DNA from: CAZCVI01 sp964502145
GTDB taxonomy: Bacteria > Acidobacteriota > Aminicenantia > UBA2199
Assembly (NCBI GenBank): GCA_964502145.1
Contig: CAZCVI010000044.1
Location: 1-55,552 of the forward strand
DNA: 55,552 nt
Direction of reading: 5' to 3'
Each line of letters starts with the position of its first letter. Position 1 is the first letter of the stretch. The notes below the pieces were generated by a model that saw only the letters and a list, made by a program, of their open reading frames with translations, made no database searches and was not told the DNA's origin. Position numbers and translations under genes: made by a program. Of this stretch, positions 34,011-43,331 are shown in pieces.

Positions 34011-35664
34011 CAAGTATCAGGTTAACCTTTTTGGTGTCAGGGGTAATGGTTACGTTCACAGTATCCAACACCCTGGAATTTTTGTCTCTTATTTCTATTA
34101 CAAAATGGGAATCTGTTATGGGTACGTCACGGATGACCGTCACCCTGGTTTTATCTTTTAAACGCTCGAACAAATCCAGTTTCATTGGTTCATTGGGCTT
34201 GTTTTTGGCGGTGGGTTTTTCATTTTTTTGAACAGCCAGTGATTTCTTTAGTAAATCAATCGGATTGGGGGTTACAGTTTTGGCTTTAGAGGAAGAAGCC
34301 GGTACCGATGGAAGCGGTTCCAATTCAAAGGCAAATTCCGTTTCCAGTTTAAAATCAGTTTCTGCCATGGATTGGGGAAAGGGTTCCTGTTCTAGAATAA
34401 AAGCAGGTTCTATCTCCAAGCTGGGAAAAGGGTTGGTATCGGGTTCAGGAACGGATTGCTTGGCTATTTCGGTCGCTGGACCAAGGTCGTCTACATCAAA
34501 TTGTATTCCTTCCAGGTCCGGCAGTTCATCCACGCTTGGATTGTTTTCTTCTTCGGGGTCCGATAACTCAAAGGCATCGATATCCAGGCTGGGTTCATCA
34601 TCTCCAAGATGGACTTTGACCTCTTTTTGGTAATAGGGCGGGGTGGCAAGTGAATCCTTTTTAGCCAATTCGACGGTGTCTATTTTTTTGGCATTGGGCG
34701 GGTAGTCACCGGTATCATCATCCACCACCAGTTCGGCCAGATCCGGTATTTCCTCGATTTGGATCATATCATCGCCCAATACCAGTTCTTCAAGGTCGCG
34801 GAACTCTTCCATCGTTTCAACCGTCAACCACTCGTCATCTTCTTTTTCTTCTTTCTTTTTTTCCGGGGCTTTTTCTTTGGCTTTTGGGGTGATAGGTGGG
34901 GTATGGGAGGGATTGGTGGCGAGGTTAGGCTTGAGCGGTTCCATCTGGAGTTTGGCCGCCTCCAGGTCTTCCGCCTGTATCTTTTTAATGGGGAGGTCTT
35001 CCCGGTCGATTATTTTATGTTTTTTATCGGTATCAAAATTAACGGTGGGCGCCTTGTCTGTTTTGGCGTCGGAATGTTCCAACAGGATTTTAATTTTCTG
35101 TAATATCAAGCTGGAGATGGCGCGCAAGGTTTCGATCACGCCGGTTCCCTGCGTGGCCACGGCACTAAATGTAGGCCGGTTCAATTGCAGATTGACCATG
35201 CGGTTCAATTCTTCGACAGTGAGGATATTATTCAAATCGCGCTTATTGAATTGAAACACGAGGGGAATGGAATAAAAGTCAAGGTTATTGCCAGCCAGGT
35301 TTTTTTTCAGGTTTTCGAGGCTTTCGAGGTTGGCGGTTTTCATCAATTCCTGGGAATCGGCCACAAACACGACGCCATCTGCACCTTTTAACACCAATTT
35401 ACGGGTGGCATCATAAAACACCTGCCCGGGCACGGTATACAATTGGAACTTGGTTTGATATCCTTTAATCAATCCGACATTGATGGGCAGAAGATCGAAA
35501 AACAGGGTCCGTTCAATCTCTGTTTCAACGCTGATCAGCTCACCACGGGTCTTAGGATTGGTCACGGAGAAAATGTACTGGAGATTGGTGGTCTTGCCAC
35601 TCAATCCTGGGCCATAATACACCACTTTTGCCGTAACTTCTTTTGAACTATGATTTACAAACAT
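33997..35664 (-). CDS. MglA-type small GTPase fused to a long acidic region and a C-terminal beta domain
   Basis: 555 aa. Residues 1-195 are an MglA-like Ras-superfamily GTPase: P-loop GPGLSGKTT (18-26), switch II TVPGQVFYDATRKLV (77-91), NKRDL (140-144). MglA proteins are about 195 aa and control cell polarity and surface motility. Here about 290 residues of disordered, strongly acidic, proline-rich sequence with DDE/EEIPDL-type repeats follow, ending in an 80-residue folded-looking domain (DLFERLKDKTRVTVIRDVPI to the end). The fusion is unusual. First gene of a leftward group with the MltD-like and UbiA genes; no MglB-type roadblock gene is adjacent. Confidence 0.85.
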   Translation of the reverse strand: MFVNHSSKEVTAKVVYYGPGLSGKTTNLQYIFSVTNPKTRGELISVETEIERTLFFDLLPINVGLIKGYQTKFQLYTVPGQVFYDATRKLVLKGADGVVFVADSQELMKTANLESLENLKKNLAGNNLDFYSIPLVFQFNKRDLNNILTVEELNRMVNLQLNRPTFSAVATQGTGVIETLRAISSLILQKIKILLEHSDAKTDKAPTVNFDTDKKHKIIDREDLPIKKIQAEDLEAAKLQMEPLKPNLATNPSHTPPITPKAKEKAPEKKKEEKEDDEWLTVETMEEFRDLEELVLGDDMIQIEEIPDLAELVVDDDTGDYPPNAKKIDTVELAKKDSLATPPYYQKEVKVHLGDDEPSLDIDAFELSDPEEENNPSVDELPDLEGIQFDVDDLGPATEIAKQSVPEPDTNPFPSLEIEPAFILEQEPFPQSMAETDFKLETEFAFELEPLPSVPASSSKAKTVTPNPIDLLKKSLAVQKNEKPTAKNKPNEPMKLDLFERLKDKTRVTVIRDVPITDSHFVIEIRDKNSRVLDTVNVTITPDTKKVNLILDVKK

Positions 35665-35689
35665 TTTTTCTTCTTTTCTTCTCTAGGCA

Positions 35690-35718
35690 ATTTTCGCATT
35701 ATTAATGCCTGTTGTCAA
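35690..35718 (-). promoter_or_regulatory. Promoter of the MglA-like gene
   Basis: Minus-strand TTGACA (35713-35718), 17-bp spacer ending in TGC, then GAAAAT (35690-35695), i.e. an extended -10. The start codon is 25 bp downstream after a purine-rich leader. Confidence 0.6.
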
Positions 35719-35971
35719 GATTTTTTTTTAAGTTCCCGTATTTCTCTATACAAAAAAAATAGGAATGGGGGAAAAATAGTGGCCCAGGTTGCATTCATTC
35801 CTTAAATTTGTTACAATAGGTCTGGAAAAAAAATTTTGTGTCCAGTGACATTTTTTCCGTGCCATCGTTCCAACTCACAAGCTATCGATTTTTTTTATAT
35901 TGTTTTTTATATGAATAGTGTAGATGCAAGTGTGTATCTTGTATCCGGTCATTGTTAAGGAGACATGTTCA

Positions 35972-38179
35972 ATGAGCAACAGGTGCAGGTTCGTTTTACT
36001 GGTAATTGGCATTATTTTTTTTTCAGTCAATGCGGCCCAGTCTATTCTGGCGCAACACGAGGGGAATAATATCACGATCATCCCGGAAAGAACGGCGTCG
36101 CCAATCAAAATTGATGGCAACTTGGATGAAGATATCTGGCAGAAAACACCGCTTTCACCGCAATTTGTCAGCTACCTGCCTAGTTACGGTCAGAAGTTAC
36201 TGCTTAAAACAGAATTTTGGATGTCTTACGACAGCAACAATCTTTACTTTGCGTTCAAGTGTTATGATACGGTAAGCAAGATAAAAACCTCGCTGTCACC
36301 ACGCGACAAAATAGGACTGGACGATAATGTGGCGGTACTTTTGGATGCGATGGGCAACAAGCAAACGAGCTATGAATTTTACGTGAATCCGAGTGGTATT
36401 CAACTGGATGGGTTATACTCCACGAGTGGCGCGGATTATGCGAAAGATTTTGTGTGGCACAGCGCGGCCAAAATAACGGCAGAGGGTTACCAAGTAGAAA
36501 TGGCGATTCCATTGGAAAGTATCCGCTTTCAAGGTGGGGAAAATGTAAAGATGGGGCTGCTCTTGCTCAGAGATGTGAAATACCTGGGATTATCGGTAGC
36601 GTGGCCTGAAACGGAACCGGGACAAACGGATTTTAACTTCATGGCTACGGTGAAAATCAAAGATTTGCAAGCGAAAGCAAAATTCGAGGTTCTGCCCAAT
36701 TTCACCTATAGCAGGGATTCTGTCAGAACGAATGCGGATTCATGGTCGCACAGTAATACCAACAATCTCGGGGTTTTACTGCAATATGGGATTACCTCTT
36801 CGATTCTGGCTGAAGCGACCATCAACCCGGATTTTAGCCAGGTGGAAAGTGATATGTTCCAAGTGGAAGTGAACCAACGCTACCCGATATTTTACGATGA
36901 AAAGCGCCCCTTTTTTATGGAAGGTATGGGGGCGTTTGATTTTGGTTTGGTTTCGGGAGGTGTGATTGATAGGGCTGTGCATACGCGTAATATTATCGAC
37001 CCTTCTTGGGCGGCCAAGGTAACAGGTAGCGCGGGGAAAATGAGTTTTGCTGTTTTAGCGGCCAATGATCAATCCGCGGGTCAAGGGTGGTTGTCGGGCG
37101 TCAATCCGCATGAAGGGAAGGATGTGTTTTGGGGGATAATGGGCGGTAAATATAATATCGGGAGCGATAACTCGCTGGGTTTTTTGTACAGTGGCCGTCA
37201 CTTTGCAGGCAGTCACAACAATGTGGTGGGGCTTGACCTCCAGTACCGCTTTTTTAAAGATATCCGTTTGAATGCCTCTTATCTGTCGAGCAGTACCAAA
37301 GAATCTGCTGCGGACACATTAAAAACGGGCAGTGGTATTAATGTGATGCTGCAATATTTAAAACCAACGTTCGCCACGATATTGTCTTACGAACGCTACA
37401 ATGAGAATTTCTTAATGTATTCGGCTTTTCAAAACCGTAGCAACCTGAGCATGGGAACGCTTTTGGTTCTAAAAGACCTGTTTTCCACTAAAAAGGAATC
37501 TTTTTTTCAGCGAATTCAATCCGCCTTTCAATATTTCAAGTTGCATGATCTGGGCACTGGGATGGATGACACCTCGTTGTCTCTGGCTTTAAATACCTGG
37601 TTCTTGGGCAATGCCTTTTTCAGGGTTGAATATCGTGATGAAAATGAAGCCTGGATGGGGCAACTGTATGAACCGAGATACCTGACTTCCTTCTTCAGAA
37701 TGCAAATGTTTAAATGGTTGCAGTTCCGGGTTGATTTCAGGTACGGGGGGCAAATTTACTACGGACCCGGACTACCCTTTTTAGGCAATGGTGCTCAATA
37801 TAGTCTACGCTTGAAATTTCAACCCGACATCAAGTTAACAGTGGACCTCAACTATCTGCACAACACGCTGAACACAAAAAATGATGGGCAACGATTCTAT
37901 ACCCTTGATATCTTAAACTTTCAAGCGAATTACCAGTTTAACAAGTATTTTTTCATTCGGGGGACAGTGCGTTATGACGATTATAAAAAGAAGCTCTTGA
38001 CGGATATCCTGGCATCCTTTACCTTGATCCCCGGAACGGTCATGCACCTGGGTTACGGTTCACTTTACGAGCGGAAAGAGTGGCTAAATGATAGATGGGT
38101 ACCGGGACAAAGTGGCTTGACGAATATGAAAAACGGCTTGTTTTTTAAAGTCAGTTATCTATGGAAGATAAATAAATAA
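35972..38179 (+). CDS. DUF5916-type protein: CBM9-like N-terminus and outer membrane barrel
   Basis: 735 aa from the ATG at 35972 (AAGGAG nine bases upstream; an upstream frame to 35924 lacks one). Signal peptide about 1-28. Residues about 45-220 resemble the carbohydrate-binding family 9-like domain (IKIDGNLDEDIWQKT, EFWMSYDSNNLYFAFKCYD, YQVEMAIPLESIRF). The remainder is strand-rich: ILAEATINPDFSQVESD and FYDEKRPFFMEG are the DUF5916 hallmarks. C-terminus FKVSYLWKINK. Probable outer membrane protein of unknown substrate, frequent in Bacteroidota and Acidobacteriota. Confidence 0.85.
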   Translation: MSNRCRFVLLVIGIIFFSVNAAQSILAQHEGNNITIIPERTASPIKIDGNLDEDIWQKTPLSPQFVSYLPSYGQKLLLKTEFWMSYDSNNLYFAFKCYDTVSKIKTSLSPRDKIGLDDNVAVLLDAMGNKQTSYEFYVNPSGIQLDGLYSTSGADYAKDFVWHSAAKITAEGYQVEMAIPLESIRFQGGENVKMGLLLLRDVKYLGLSVAWPETEPGQTDFNFMATVKIKDLQAKAKFEVLPNFTYSRDSVRTNADSWSHSNTNNLGVLLQYGITSSILAEATINPDFSQVESDMFQVEVNQRYPIFYDEKRPFFMEGMGAFDFGLVSGGVIDRAVHTRNIIDPSWAAKVTGSAGKMSFAVLAANDQSAGQGWLSGVNPHEGKDVFWGIMGGKYNIGSDNSLGFLYSGRHFAGSHNNVVGLDLQYRFFKDIRLNASYLSSSTKESAADTLKTGSGINVMLQYLKPTFATILSYERYNENFLMYSAFQNRSNLSMGTLLVLKDLFSTKKESFFQRIQSAFQYFKLHDLGTGMDDTSLSLALNTWFLGNAFFRVEYRDENEAWMGQLYEPRYLTSFFRMQMFKWLQFRVDFRYGGQIYYGPGLPFLGNGAQYSLRLKFQPDIKLTVDLNYLHNTLNTKNDGQRFYTLDILNFQANYQFNKYFFIRGTVRYDDYKKKLLTDILASFTLIPGTVMHLGYGSLYERKEWLNDRWVPGQSGLTNMKNGLFFKVSYLWKINK

Positions 38180-38255
38180 GATATAAATAAATGACAGAGC
38201 AACAACAAATCCAGTATATCAAAAATCCTTCACAGCAAAGAAAAAGAGGCATAAA

Positions 38256-39362
38256 ATGAAAAAAGAATCATCAGCAAAAAAGCCCCCGGCTCAGATTTCG
38301 CCCATTGTCAACTGTTATAATGAGTGGGACCCCTTGGAAGAAGTAATTGTCGGTGTTATTGATGGGGCTTGTGTTCCGTCCTGGCACGTCTCGTTACAAG
38401 CGACCATGCCGAGCAACCAGGAGTCGTTTTACCGGGAAATGGGCGGAAAACCCTTCCCTAAAGAACAGGTGGAATTGGCTAGAAAAGACCTGGAAACGTT
38501 TGTGCATATTTTGGAGGCGGAGGGTGTGACTGTACGGCGTCCAGATATAATGGATCACACGGTTCCCTTTGCCACGCAGGAGTGGCAATCGTCAGGTGGA
38601 TTATATGCGGCTATGCCTCGCGATACTATTTTGATCATTGGTGATGAGATCATCGAAGCACCTATGGCGTGGCGTTCGAGATACTTTGAGAGTTTTGCCT
38701 ATCGGCGTTTAATCAAAGAATATTTCCACAAAGGGGCGAAATGGACAATGGCACCTAAACCGCAATTATCGGAAGAACTGTACGATTATCATTATCACGA
38801 ACCAGCAACGGGTGAAGAGGTAAGTTATGTGATCACCGAGTTTGAGCCCACTTTTGATGCGGCTGATTTTATCCGCTGTGGTCGCGATATTATCGTGCAA
38901 AAAAGTCATGTCACGAATGAATTCGGTATCAATTGGCTACAGCGACATCTGGGCGACACCTACCGCATCCATATCTTGGAAGTAAACGATCAGCACCCGA
39001 TGCATATTGATGCCTCGTTTATGCCCCTGGCCCCGGGAAAACTTTTGCTTAATGCCCAACGGGTGGTAAAAATCCCGGACATGTTTAAATCATGGGATAT
39101 TTTATACGCCCCTACGCCCTGTCTTTCGCCAGACCATACGCTCTATATGACCAGCAGGTGGATCAATATGAATATCTTAATGTTGGATCACAAACGGGTC
39201 ATCGTGGAAAAAGGCGAGGAGACGATCATTCAAGCATTAAAGAACTTCGGTATGCAACCCATTCCCTGTCCTTTCACCCACTTTAATACTTTCGGCGGTT
39301 CCTTTCATTGCGCCACGCTGGACGTGCGCCGAAAAGGGGTGTTAGAATCCTATTTTGATTAG
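38256..39362 (+). CDS. Glycine amidinotransferase-family enzyme
   Basis: 368 aa of the guanidino-group-modifying superfamily. Catalytic triad equivalent to human AGAT is present: D201 (PTFDAADFIRCGRD), H250 (HPMHIDASFMPL) and C352 (GGSFHCATLDVRR). The start VNCYNEWDPLEEVIVG is typical. These enzymes move an amidino group from arginine to an amine, for example glycine, making ornithine and guanidinoacetate. The acceptor here is unknown, and no creatine or natural-product genes adjoin, so guanidino-compound or compatible-solute synthesis are both open. GAGG before the ATG; a bidirectional terminator follows. Confidence 0.88.
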   Translation: MKKESSAKKPPAQISPIVNCYNEWDPLEEVIVGVIDGACVPSWHVSLQATMPSNQESFYREMGGKPFPKEQVELARKDLETFVHILEAEGVTVRRPDIMDHTVPFATQEWQSSGGLYAAMPRDTILIIGDEIIEAPMAWRSRYFESFAYRRLIKEYFHKGAKWTMAPKPQLSEELYDYHYHEPATGEEVSYVITEFEPTFDAADFIRCGRDIIVQKSHVTNEFGINWLQRHLGDTYRIHILEVNDQHPMHIDASFMPLAPGKLLLNAQRVVKIPDMFKSWDILYAPTPCLSPDHTLYMTSRWINMNILMLDHKRVIVEKGEETIIQALKNFGMQPIPCPFTHFNTFGGSFHCATLDVRRKGVLESYFD

Positions 39363-39385
39363 CAAAATAGTTGTGCTGTAACACG

Positions 39386-39420
39386 AAAAACGGGTGGGCC
39401 AGGTGGGCTCACCCGTTTTT
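39386..39420. terminator. Bidirectional terminator after the amidinotransferase gene
   Basis: Eleven-base-pair stem AAAAACGGGTG/CACCCGTTTTT around a 13-nt GC-rich loop. Confidence 0.85.
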
Positions 39421-39431
39421 ATAGTGTTCTT

Positions 39432-39454
39432 GTCCAGATTGTCCAGATTGTCCA
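39432..39454. repeat. Short 9-bp tandem GTCCAGATT
   Basis: Two full units and a half unit. The same 9-bp period with the GTCCA core forms the big hairpin at 50495-50599, so this is a dispersed repeat type. Confidence 0.7.
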
Positions 39455-39489
39455 TAAACGTGAGGGCGGATTCAGATCCATCCCATCAT

Positions 39490-39518
39490 TTGCCAAATCC
39501 AACGGAATATGATATAAA
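39490..39518 (+). promoter_or_regulatory. Leaderless promoter of the plsC-like gene
   Basis: TTGCCA (39490-39495), 17 bp, TATAAA (39513-39518), six bases, ATG at 39525; no Shine-Dalgarno. Confidence 0.7.
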
Positions 39519-39524
39519 TGTCTC

Positions 39525-40247
39525 ATGCTTAAAAAAATAAAAGATAACGTCGTTTCAGCCCTCATGTATGGAATCGGGTTCGGCATTTTTGGAATCCTCG
39601 TATTCCCCCTGTTACTCGTCAGTCTTTTCGACTCCGGCAAGCTCTTTGACTGGGGCATCAGGAACCTGTGCCGTTTAATTCTTTTCTGCGTGGGCATCCG
39701 GGTCAAGTTGGAAGGCATGGAAAACTACGACCGGCAGAAGCAATATATTTGTATGCTCAATCATGTTAATTTTATAGATGGTTTCGTTTTCACCAGTAAA
39801 TTTCCGGGTAAAGCGCGTGCGATGGAAGAAGAAAGTCATTTTAAATGGCCAATCTATGGTTGGTTGATTCGGCGCATGGGCATGATCCCGGTTAATCGCC
39901 AGAGTGGCAGAAGGGCACTGATCGCACTCAAAGAGGCGGGGGAACTGATTCGCAATCGCAAAGGATTCTCTATTTGTATCCTCCCTGAAGGCACTCGCAC
40001 AATTACGGGGAAAATGGGTGAATTCAAAAAAGGGGGCTTTCTTATCGCACTGGAAGCGGGACTGGATATTCTACCGGTTATTCAAATCGGCAGTTTTGAA
40101 ATCCAAAAAAAAACCCACTGGTTGGTTCGTCCGGGAAAAATCAGACTGGTCATTGGAAAACCAATCGCCATTGCCGGATATACGCGGAAAAATATTGATG
40201 AACTGATCACGGAAACACGTAGCCGCTTCTTAGAATACGTGGAATAA
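39525..40247 (+). CDS. 1-acyl-sn-glycerol-3-phosphate acyltransferase-like protein
   Basis: 240 aa, PlsC/LPLAT family. N-terminal membrane helices about 12-60, catalytic H80 and D85 in NHVNFID (H-x4-D), and PEGTR at 154-158, which binds the phosphate of the acceptor. These enzymes put a fatty acid on lysophosphatidate or a related lipid at the inner membrane. Start is leaderless. Stands between an amidinotransferase and a thioredoxin-like gene; the exact acceptor cannot be told from sequence. Confidence 0.88.
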   Translation: MLKKIKDNVVSALMYGIGFGIFGILVFPLLLVSLFDSGKLFDWGIRNLCRLILFCVGIRVKLEGMENYDRQKQYICMLNHVNFIDGFVFTSKFPGKARAMEEESHFKWPIYGWLIRRMGMIPVNRQSGRRALIALKEAGELIRNRKGFSICILPEGTRTITGKMGEFKKGGFLIALEAGLDILPVIQIGSFEIQKKTHWLVRPGKIRLVIGKPIAIAGYTRKNIDELITETRSRFLEYVE

Positions 40248-40311
40248 ACCCGCAAACAAAAAAGAACCGTATTTATACCGAACTTATGATTCAACAACAG
40301 GAGAAAGTATC

Positions 40312-40845
40312 ATGCAACTGACGCGCTTTAAACAAACAAAATCCTTGTTATTCACTACTGTCTTCACACTGGTCCTGGCCTTTATTTTTGGAGTTGTTAT
40401 GCCTTTAACAGCCCAAGCCCAAGCCAAAGAGAAGCAAGAGAACATCTACAACCCGGCCTTGGACGTGAAAGGCGAAATTATCAAATCCATGGACCAAGCC
40501 AAGAAGGAAAACAAGCACATCATTCTCATGTTTGGTGCCAACTGGTGTCCCTGGTGCCATCGCCTTCATCAATTATTAAAAGCCGATGCCGCCATCAAGC
40601 AGTTCCTGGCTGCCAACTATCTTTTGATCATGGTCGATATCGGTGAAAAATCCAATGAACCGTTGAATCGCGACTTGGTGGCCAGATATGGTCTTGGTAA
40701 AATGGGTTACCCCTGCCTGGCTATTTTAAGTGCGGATGAAACTCTACTATGCGCTCAATCTTCCGGCGTTTTGGAAAAAGGCAAAGGTCATGACCCAGAA
40801 AAAGTCCTCTGTCTCCTAAAAGCCGAAGCCCCTGCTAAAAAATAA
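40312..40845 (+). CDS. Exported thioredoxin-like protein
   Basis: 177 aa. Signal peptide about 1-36 (VFTLVLAFIFGVVMPLTAQA). Thioredoxin_7-like domain about 50-170 with the redox pair C79/C82 in GANWCPWCHRL and the cis-proline region MGYPCLAIL. The two-residue linker Pro-Trp is unusual compared with GP or PH. Acts outside the cytoplasm, probably in disulfide reduction or cytochrome/protein maturation. CAGGAG before the ATG. Confidence 0.85.
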   Translation: MQLTRFKQTKSLLFTTVFTLVLAFIFGVVMPLTAQAQAKEKQENIYNPALDVKGEIIKSMDQAKKENKHIILMFGANWCPWCHRLHQLLKADAAIKQFLAANYLLIMVDIGEKSNEPLNRDLVARYGLGKMGYPCLAILSADETLLCAQSSGVLEKGKGHDPEKVLCLLKAEAPAKK

Positions 40846-40870
40846 TTTCGATACGCCAGTATAAAAAAAG

Positions 40871-40942
40871 ATGGCCCACGAATTACACGAATTTACACCA
40901 ATTAACACAAAGAAAAACTGTTCTTTTCGTGTATTTTGTGGT
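40871..40942. repeat. Dispersed CACGAATT palindrome copy
   Basis: GCCCACGAATTACACGAATT at the left, TTTTCGTGTATTTTGTGG at the right; a diverged member of the palindrome family, sitting just before the radical SAM gene start. Confidence 0.65.
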
Positions 40943-40951
40943 TAAAAAATA

Positions 40952-42784
40952 ATGGCCCACGCCCACTTGTTCATCAAGTTCGTGCAACTGCCCATTCCTG
41001 AAGTCCACCATCTGTACACTACCGGTAATATTCCTTTGGCTGCTGGTTATCTGGCAGCCTATGCACTGCGCATGGGTGTACTTCAACCGGGGCAGCTTGA
41101 AATCATCCCCCGTGAAATTGTCAATCTGGGTGGTGATGCGGCGATTATCCAATGGGTGTTACAGGGAAAAACCGACATGGTCTGTTTCACGACCACGATG
41201 TGGAACCTGGAACGAAACCTCTATCTGGCGCAACACATAAAAAAAAGCAAACCGGCAATCGCCATTATTTTTGGTGGTCCGGAGATCACGGCTGACAATC
41301 CTATAATTAATGACAGTACAGCTTTGCGTATTGTTGATAGTTTTGTATTGGGGGAAGGTGAGCAGACTTTTGTGGAATTAGTGCGCCATTATCAATCTGG
41401 CACTGGGTTGCAACCGGTGTATCAGGAGCGGGAACCATTGGCTTTAAGTCAGGTTCCCAATCCTTATTTGGAAGCGATTTTGGTTCCCCAGGCTGGTGAG
41501 TCTCTTTATATCGAAACCATGCGCGGGTGTCCTTATCCGTGCAAGTATTGTTTTTATTCCAAGGCCAATGCCACCATGCGTTATTTTCCCGATGAGTTCT
41601 TGCCCCGGTTGTTTGAATTGGCGCGATTGTATCAGGTTCCCGAAGTGTATATCATGGACCCCTCATTTAATGTTGCCCCCGATTTGATGAAAAAATTGGA
41701 ACATATCAGCGCCTTAAATACCACGAGTATCCCCATTCATACAGAGATTCGCTTGGAAAGTCTGACGCCGGACATCACGCGGGCGATGCAGGCAGCGGGG
41801 TTTAAATCAGTGGAAGCGGGGTTACAATCAACCTGTGAAAAATCCCTTAAAGCGATTTCCCGCAGTTGGCACCGGGGAAAGTTTATCCAAGGGGCCCACT
41901 TGTTAGCGGCGGCGGGTATTGATGTTAAAACGGGGGTGATTCTGGGTTTGCCTTTTGACGGGCTGCATGATTTTGAAAAAACGATTCAATTCGTGAAACA
42001 ATTGGGCATTGAAGAGTCGATGGAGATTTATCCGCTCTCCTTATTACCGGGCACGCGGTTGCGCGATGAAGCGGCAGCTTATGGTATTGTTTATATGGCG
42101 GAACCTCCGTACTGGGTTTTACGCACGCCGTATATGGATGAACGGGAGATTTCCAGGACTATTGAAATGGTAGAGGAGAAACTGGCCATTGAATTTTTCC
42201 CACCGATCATCCCGCTATTTAATTCTGTTCATCCAACGTATACTCATTTCCTTGACTTGCGAAAAGAAGCCACAGCGCAATTGGTTGAATTGTACCAGCA
42301 CCCAGAGCGGGTGGGGCACAGTTTAACCCTATTGGTTAACCGCACGACTGGTTTTGCCCCATTGATCGAGTTGGGAAAATGGTTGCAGCAGGAGAACCCT
42401 TTTACATTGGTGCAATTGGTTTTGGATCAGGAACGTATTCCTATGGAAGCTGAATTGGCGCCCTTAAAAGAGGCTTTTTATCGTCCCCAGCATTATTTCA
42501 ATCGCATACATCATTATAAAATCGACTTGCAGGGTATTTATTCCTTGCGGTTTTTCCATCTCACTGCCGACCCCGAGGTAGCGGACACTTATCTTTATGA
42601 AGCCCAGTATTGTGACCTCGTGTTGTTGTATACACCACCTTTATTGCAACGGGGTTGTGATATATTGGAAGCCAAACCGATTTTGTGGGTGGATTCGCCC
42701 TTAACTAAAGCGGCAGAAAAAAAGATCAATAGTATTTACGAGGGCTTTGAAGAGTTTTTAATCATCCAAAATATAGCGAACTAA
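40952..42784 (+). CDS. B12-binding-domain radical SAM protein
   Basis: 610 aa. N-terminal cobalamin-binding-like Rossmann domain about 1-150 (GYLAAYALRMG, FGGPEITADNP, VLGEGEQTFVELV), radical SAM domain about 180-400 with the cluster motif C193-x3-C197-x2-C200 (RGCPYPCKYCFY), then a roughly 200-residue C-terminal region without recognised motifs. Relatives act as methyltransferases or in lipid, hopanoid and natural-product modification; substrate not predictable. No clear ribosome site before the ATG at 40952. Confidence 0.87.
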   Translation: MAHAHLFIKFVQLPIPEVHHLYTTGNIPLAAGYLAAYALRMGVLQPGQLEIIPREIVNLGGDAAIIQWVLQGKTDMVCFTTTMWNLERNLYLAQHIKKSKPAIAIIFGGPEITADNPIINDSTALRIVDSFVLGEGEQTFVELVRHYQSGTGLQPVYQEREPLALSQVPNPYLEAILVPQAGESLYIETMRGCPYPCKYCFYSKANATMRYFPDEFLPRLFELARLYQVPEVYIMDPSFNVAPDLMKKLEHISALNTTSIPIHTEIRLESLTPDITRAMQAAGFKSVEAGLQSTCEKSLKAISRSWHRGKFIQGAHLLAAAGIDVKTGVILGLPFDGLHDFEKTIQFVKQLGIEESMEIYPLSLLPGTRLRDEAAAYGIVYMAEPPYWVLRTPYMDEREISRTIEMVEEKLAIEFFPPIIPLFNSVHPTYTHFLDLRKEATAQLVELYQHPERVGHSLTLLVNRTTGFAPLIELGKWLQQENPFTLVQLVLDQERIPMEAELAPLKEAFYRPQHYFNRIHHYKIDLQGIYSLRFFHLTADPEVADTYLYEAQYCDLVLLYTPPLLQRGCDILEAKPILWVDSPLTKAAEKKINSIYEGFEEFLIIQNIAN

Positions 42785-42855
42785 ACATTTTGGAATAGTA
42801 TAGAACCGGGAATCATTCAACCTCGAAAAAAGTTTAATAATAAGGGTTTAGTCCT

Positions 42856-43127
42856 GGGACAAATGATTTTTTATCAGGGACAAATGACATTGCTCTTGGG
42901 ACAAATGATTTTTACCGGGAAAATTAGGCATTGCGCAAGGGACAAATGACATTGCTCAAGGGACAAATGATTTTGTATCAGGGACAAATGACATTGCTTC
43001 TGGGACAAATGATTTTGTATCAGGGACAAATGACATTGCTCAAGGGACAAATGACATTGCTCAAGGGACAAATGACATTGCTCAAGGGACAAATGATTTT
43101 TACCGGGAAAATTAGGCATTGCGCAAG
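42856..43127. repeat. Phased 21-bp repeat array with GGGACAAATGA core
   Basis: Eleven cores start at 42856, 42877, 42898, 42939, 42960, 42981, 43002, 43023, 43044, 43065 and 43086: exactly 21 bp apart except one 41-bp step. The 10-nt remainder is of two main kinds, CATTGCTCAA or TTTTGTATCA. A longer 31-nt variant ending in TTGCGCAA occurs twice, once inside and once at the right end. Confidence 0.92.
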
Positions 43128-43296
43128 AAAAAAAGCATTGTGAACGTCAATTGGCACTAATTCCAAAATTTAAGGACATTTCCATCCTTATTACAGGCAT
43201 CGACTTGTTTTCCAAGGAATTAAAATTACTTTTGTAACGAGGATGGAATATCCGCTGGAGATTAAAAGGAGAATGGCTGAAAAAATGCAATGAACC

Positions 43297-43325
43297 TTGC
43301 AAATTGAAAGGAAATGTTTTAAAAT
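43297..43325 (+). promoter_or_regulatory. Leaderless promoter of the AAA_14/DUF4143 gene
   Basis: TTGCAA (43297-43302), 17 bp, TAAAAT (43320-43325), six bases, ATG at 43332. Confidence 0.7.
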
Positions 43326-43331
43326 ACAAGG

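Larger units (their letters stand above)
42785..43331. other. Intergenic region with the 21-bp array and the leader of the DUF4143 gene
   Basis: 547 bp without a supported gene. Besides the array (42856-43127) it contains about 200 bp of AT-rich sequence and the leaderless promoter at 43297-43325. Short frames open through the array on both strands (7-residue periodic peptides such as GQMTLLK) lack ribosome sites. Confidence 0.7.

Noticed and set aside
42856..43127. Frames through the 21-bp array (70 aa on plus, 81 aa on minus) as repeat proteins
   Set aside because: Both strands are open only because of the repeat; no ribosome site or promoter, and the neighbouring arrays have out-of-frame periods.
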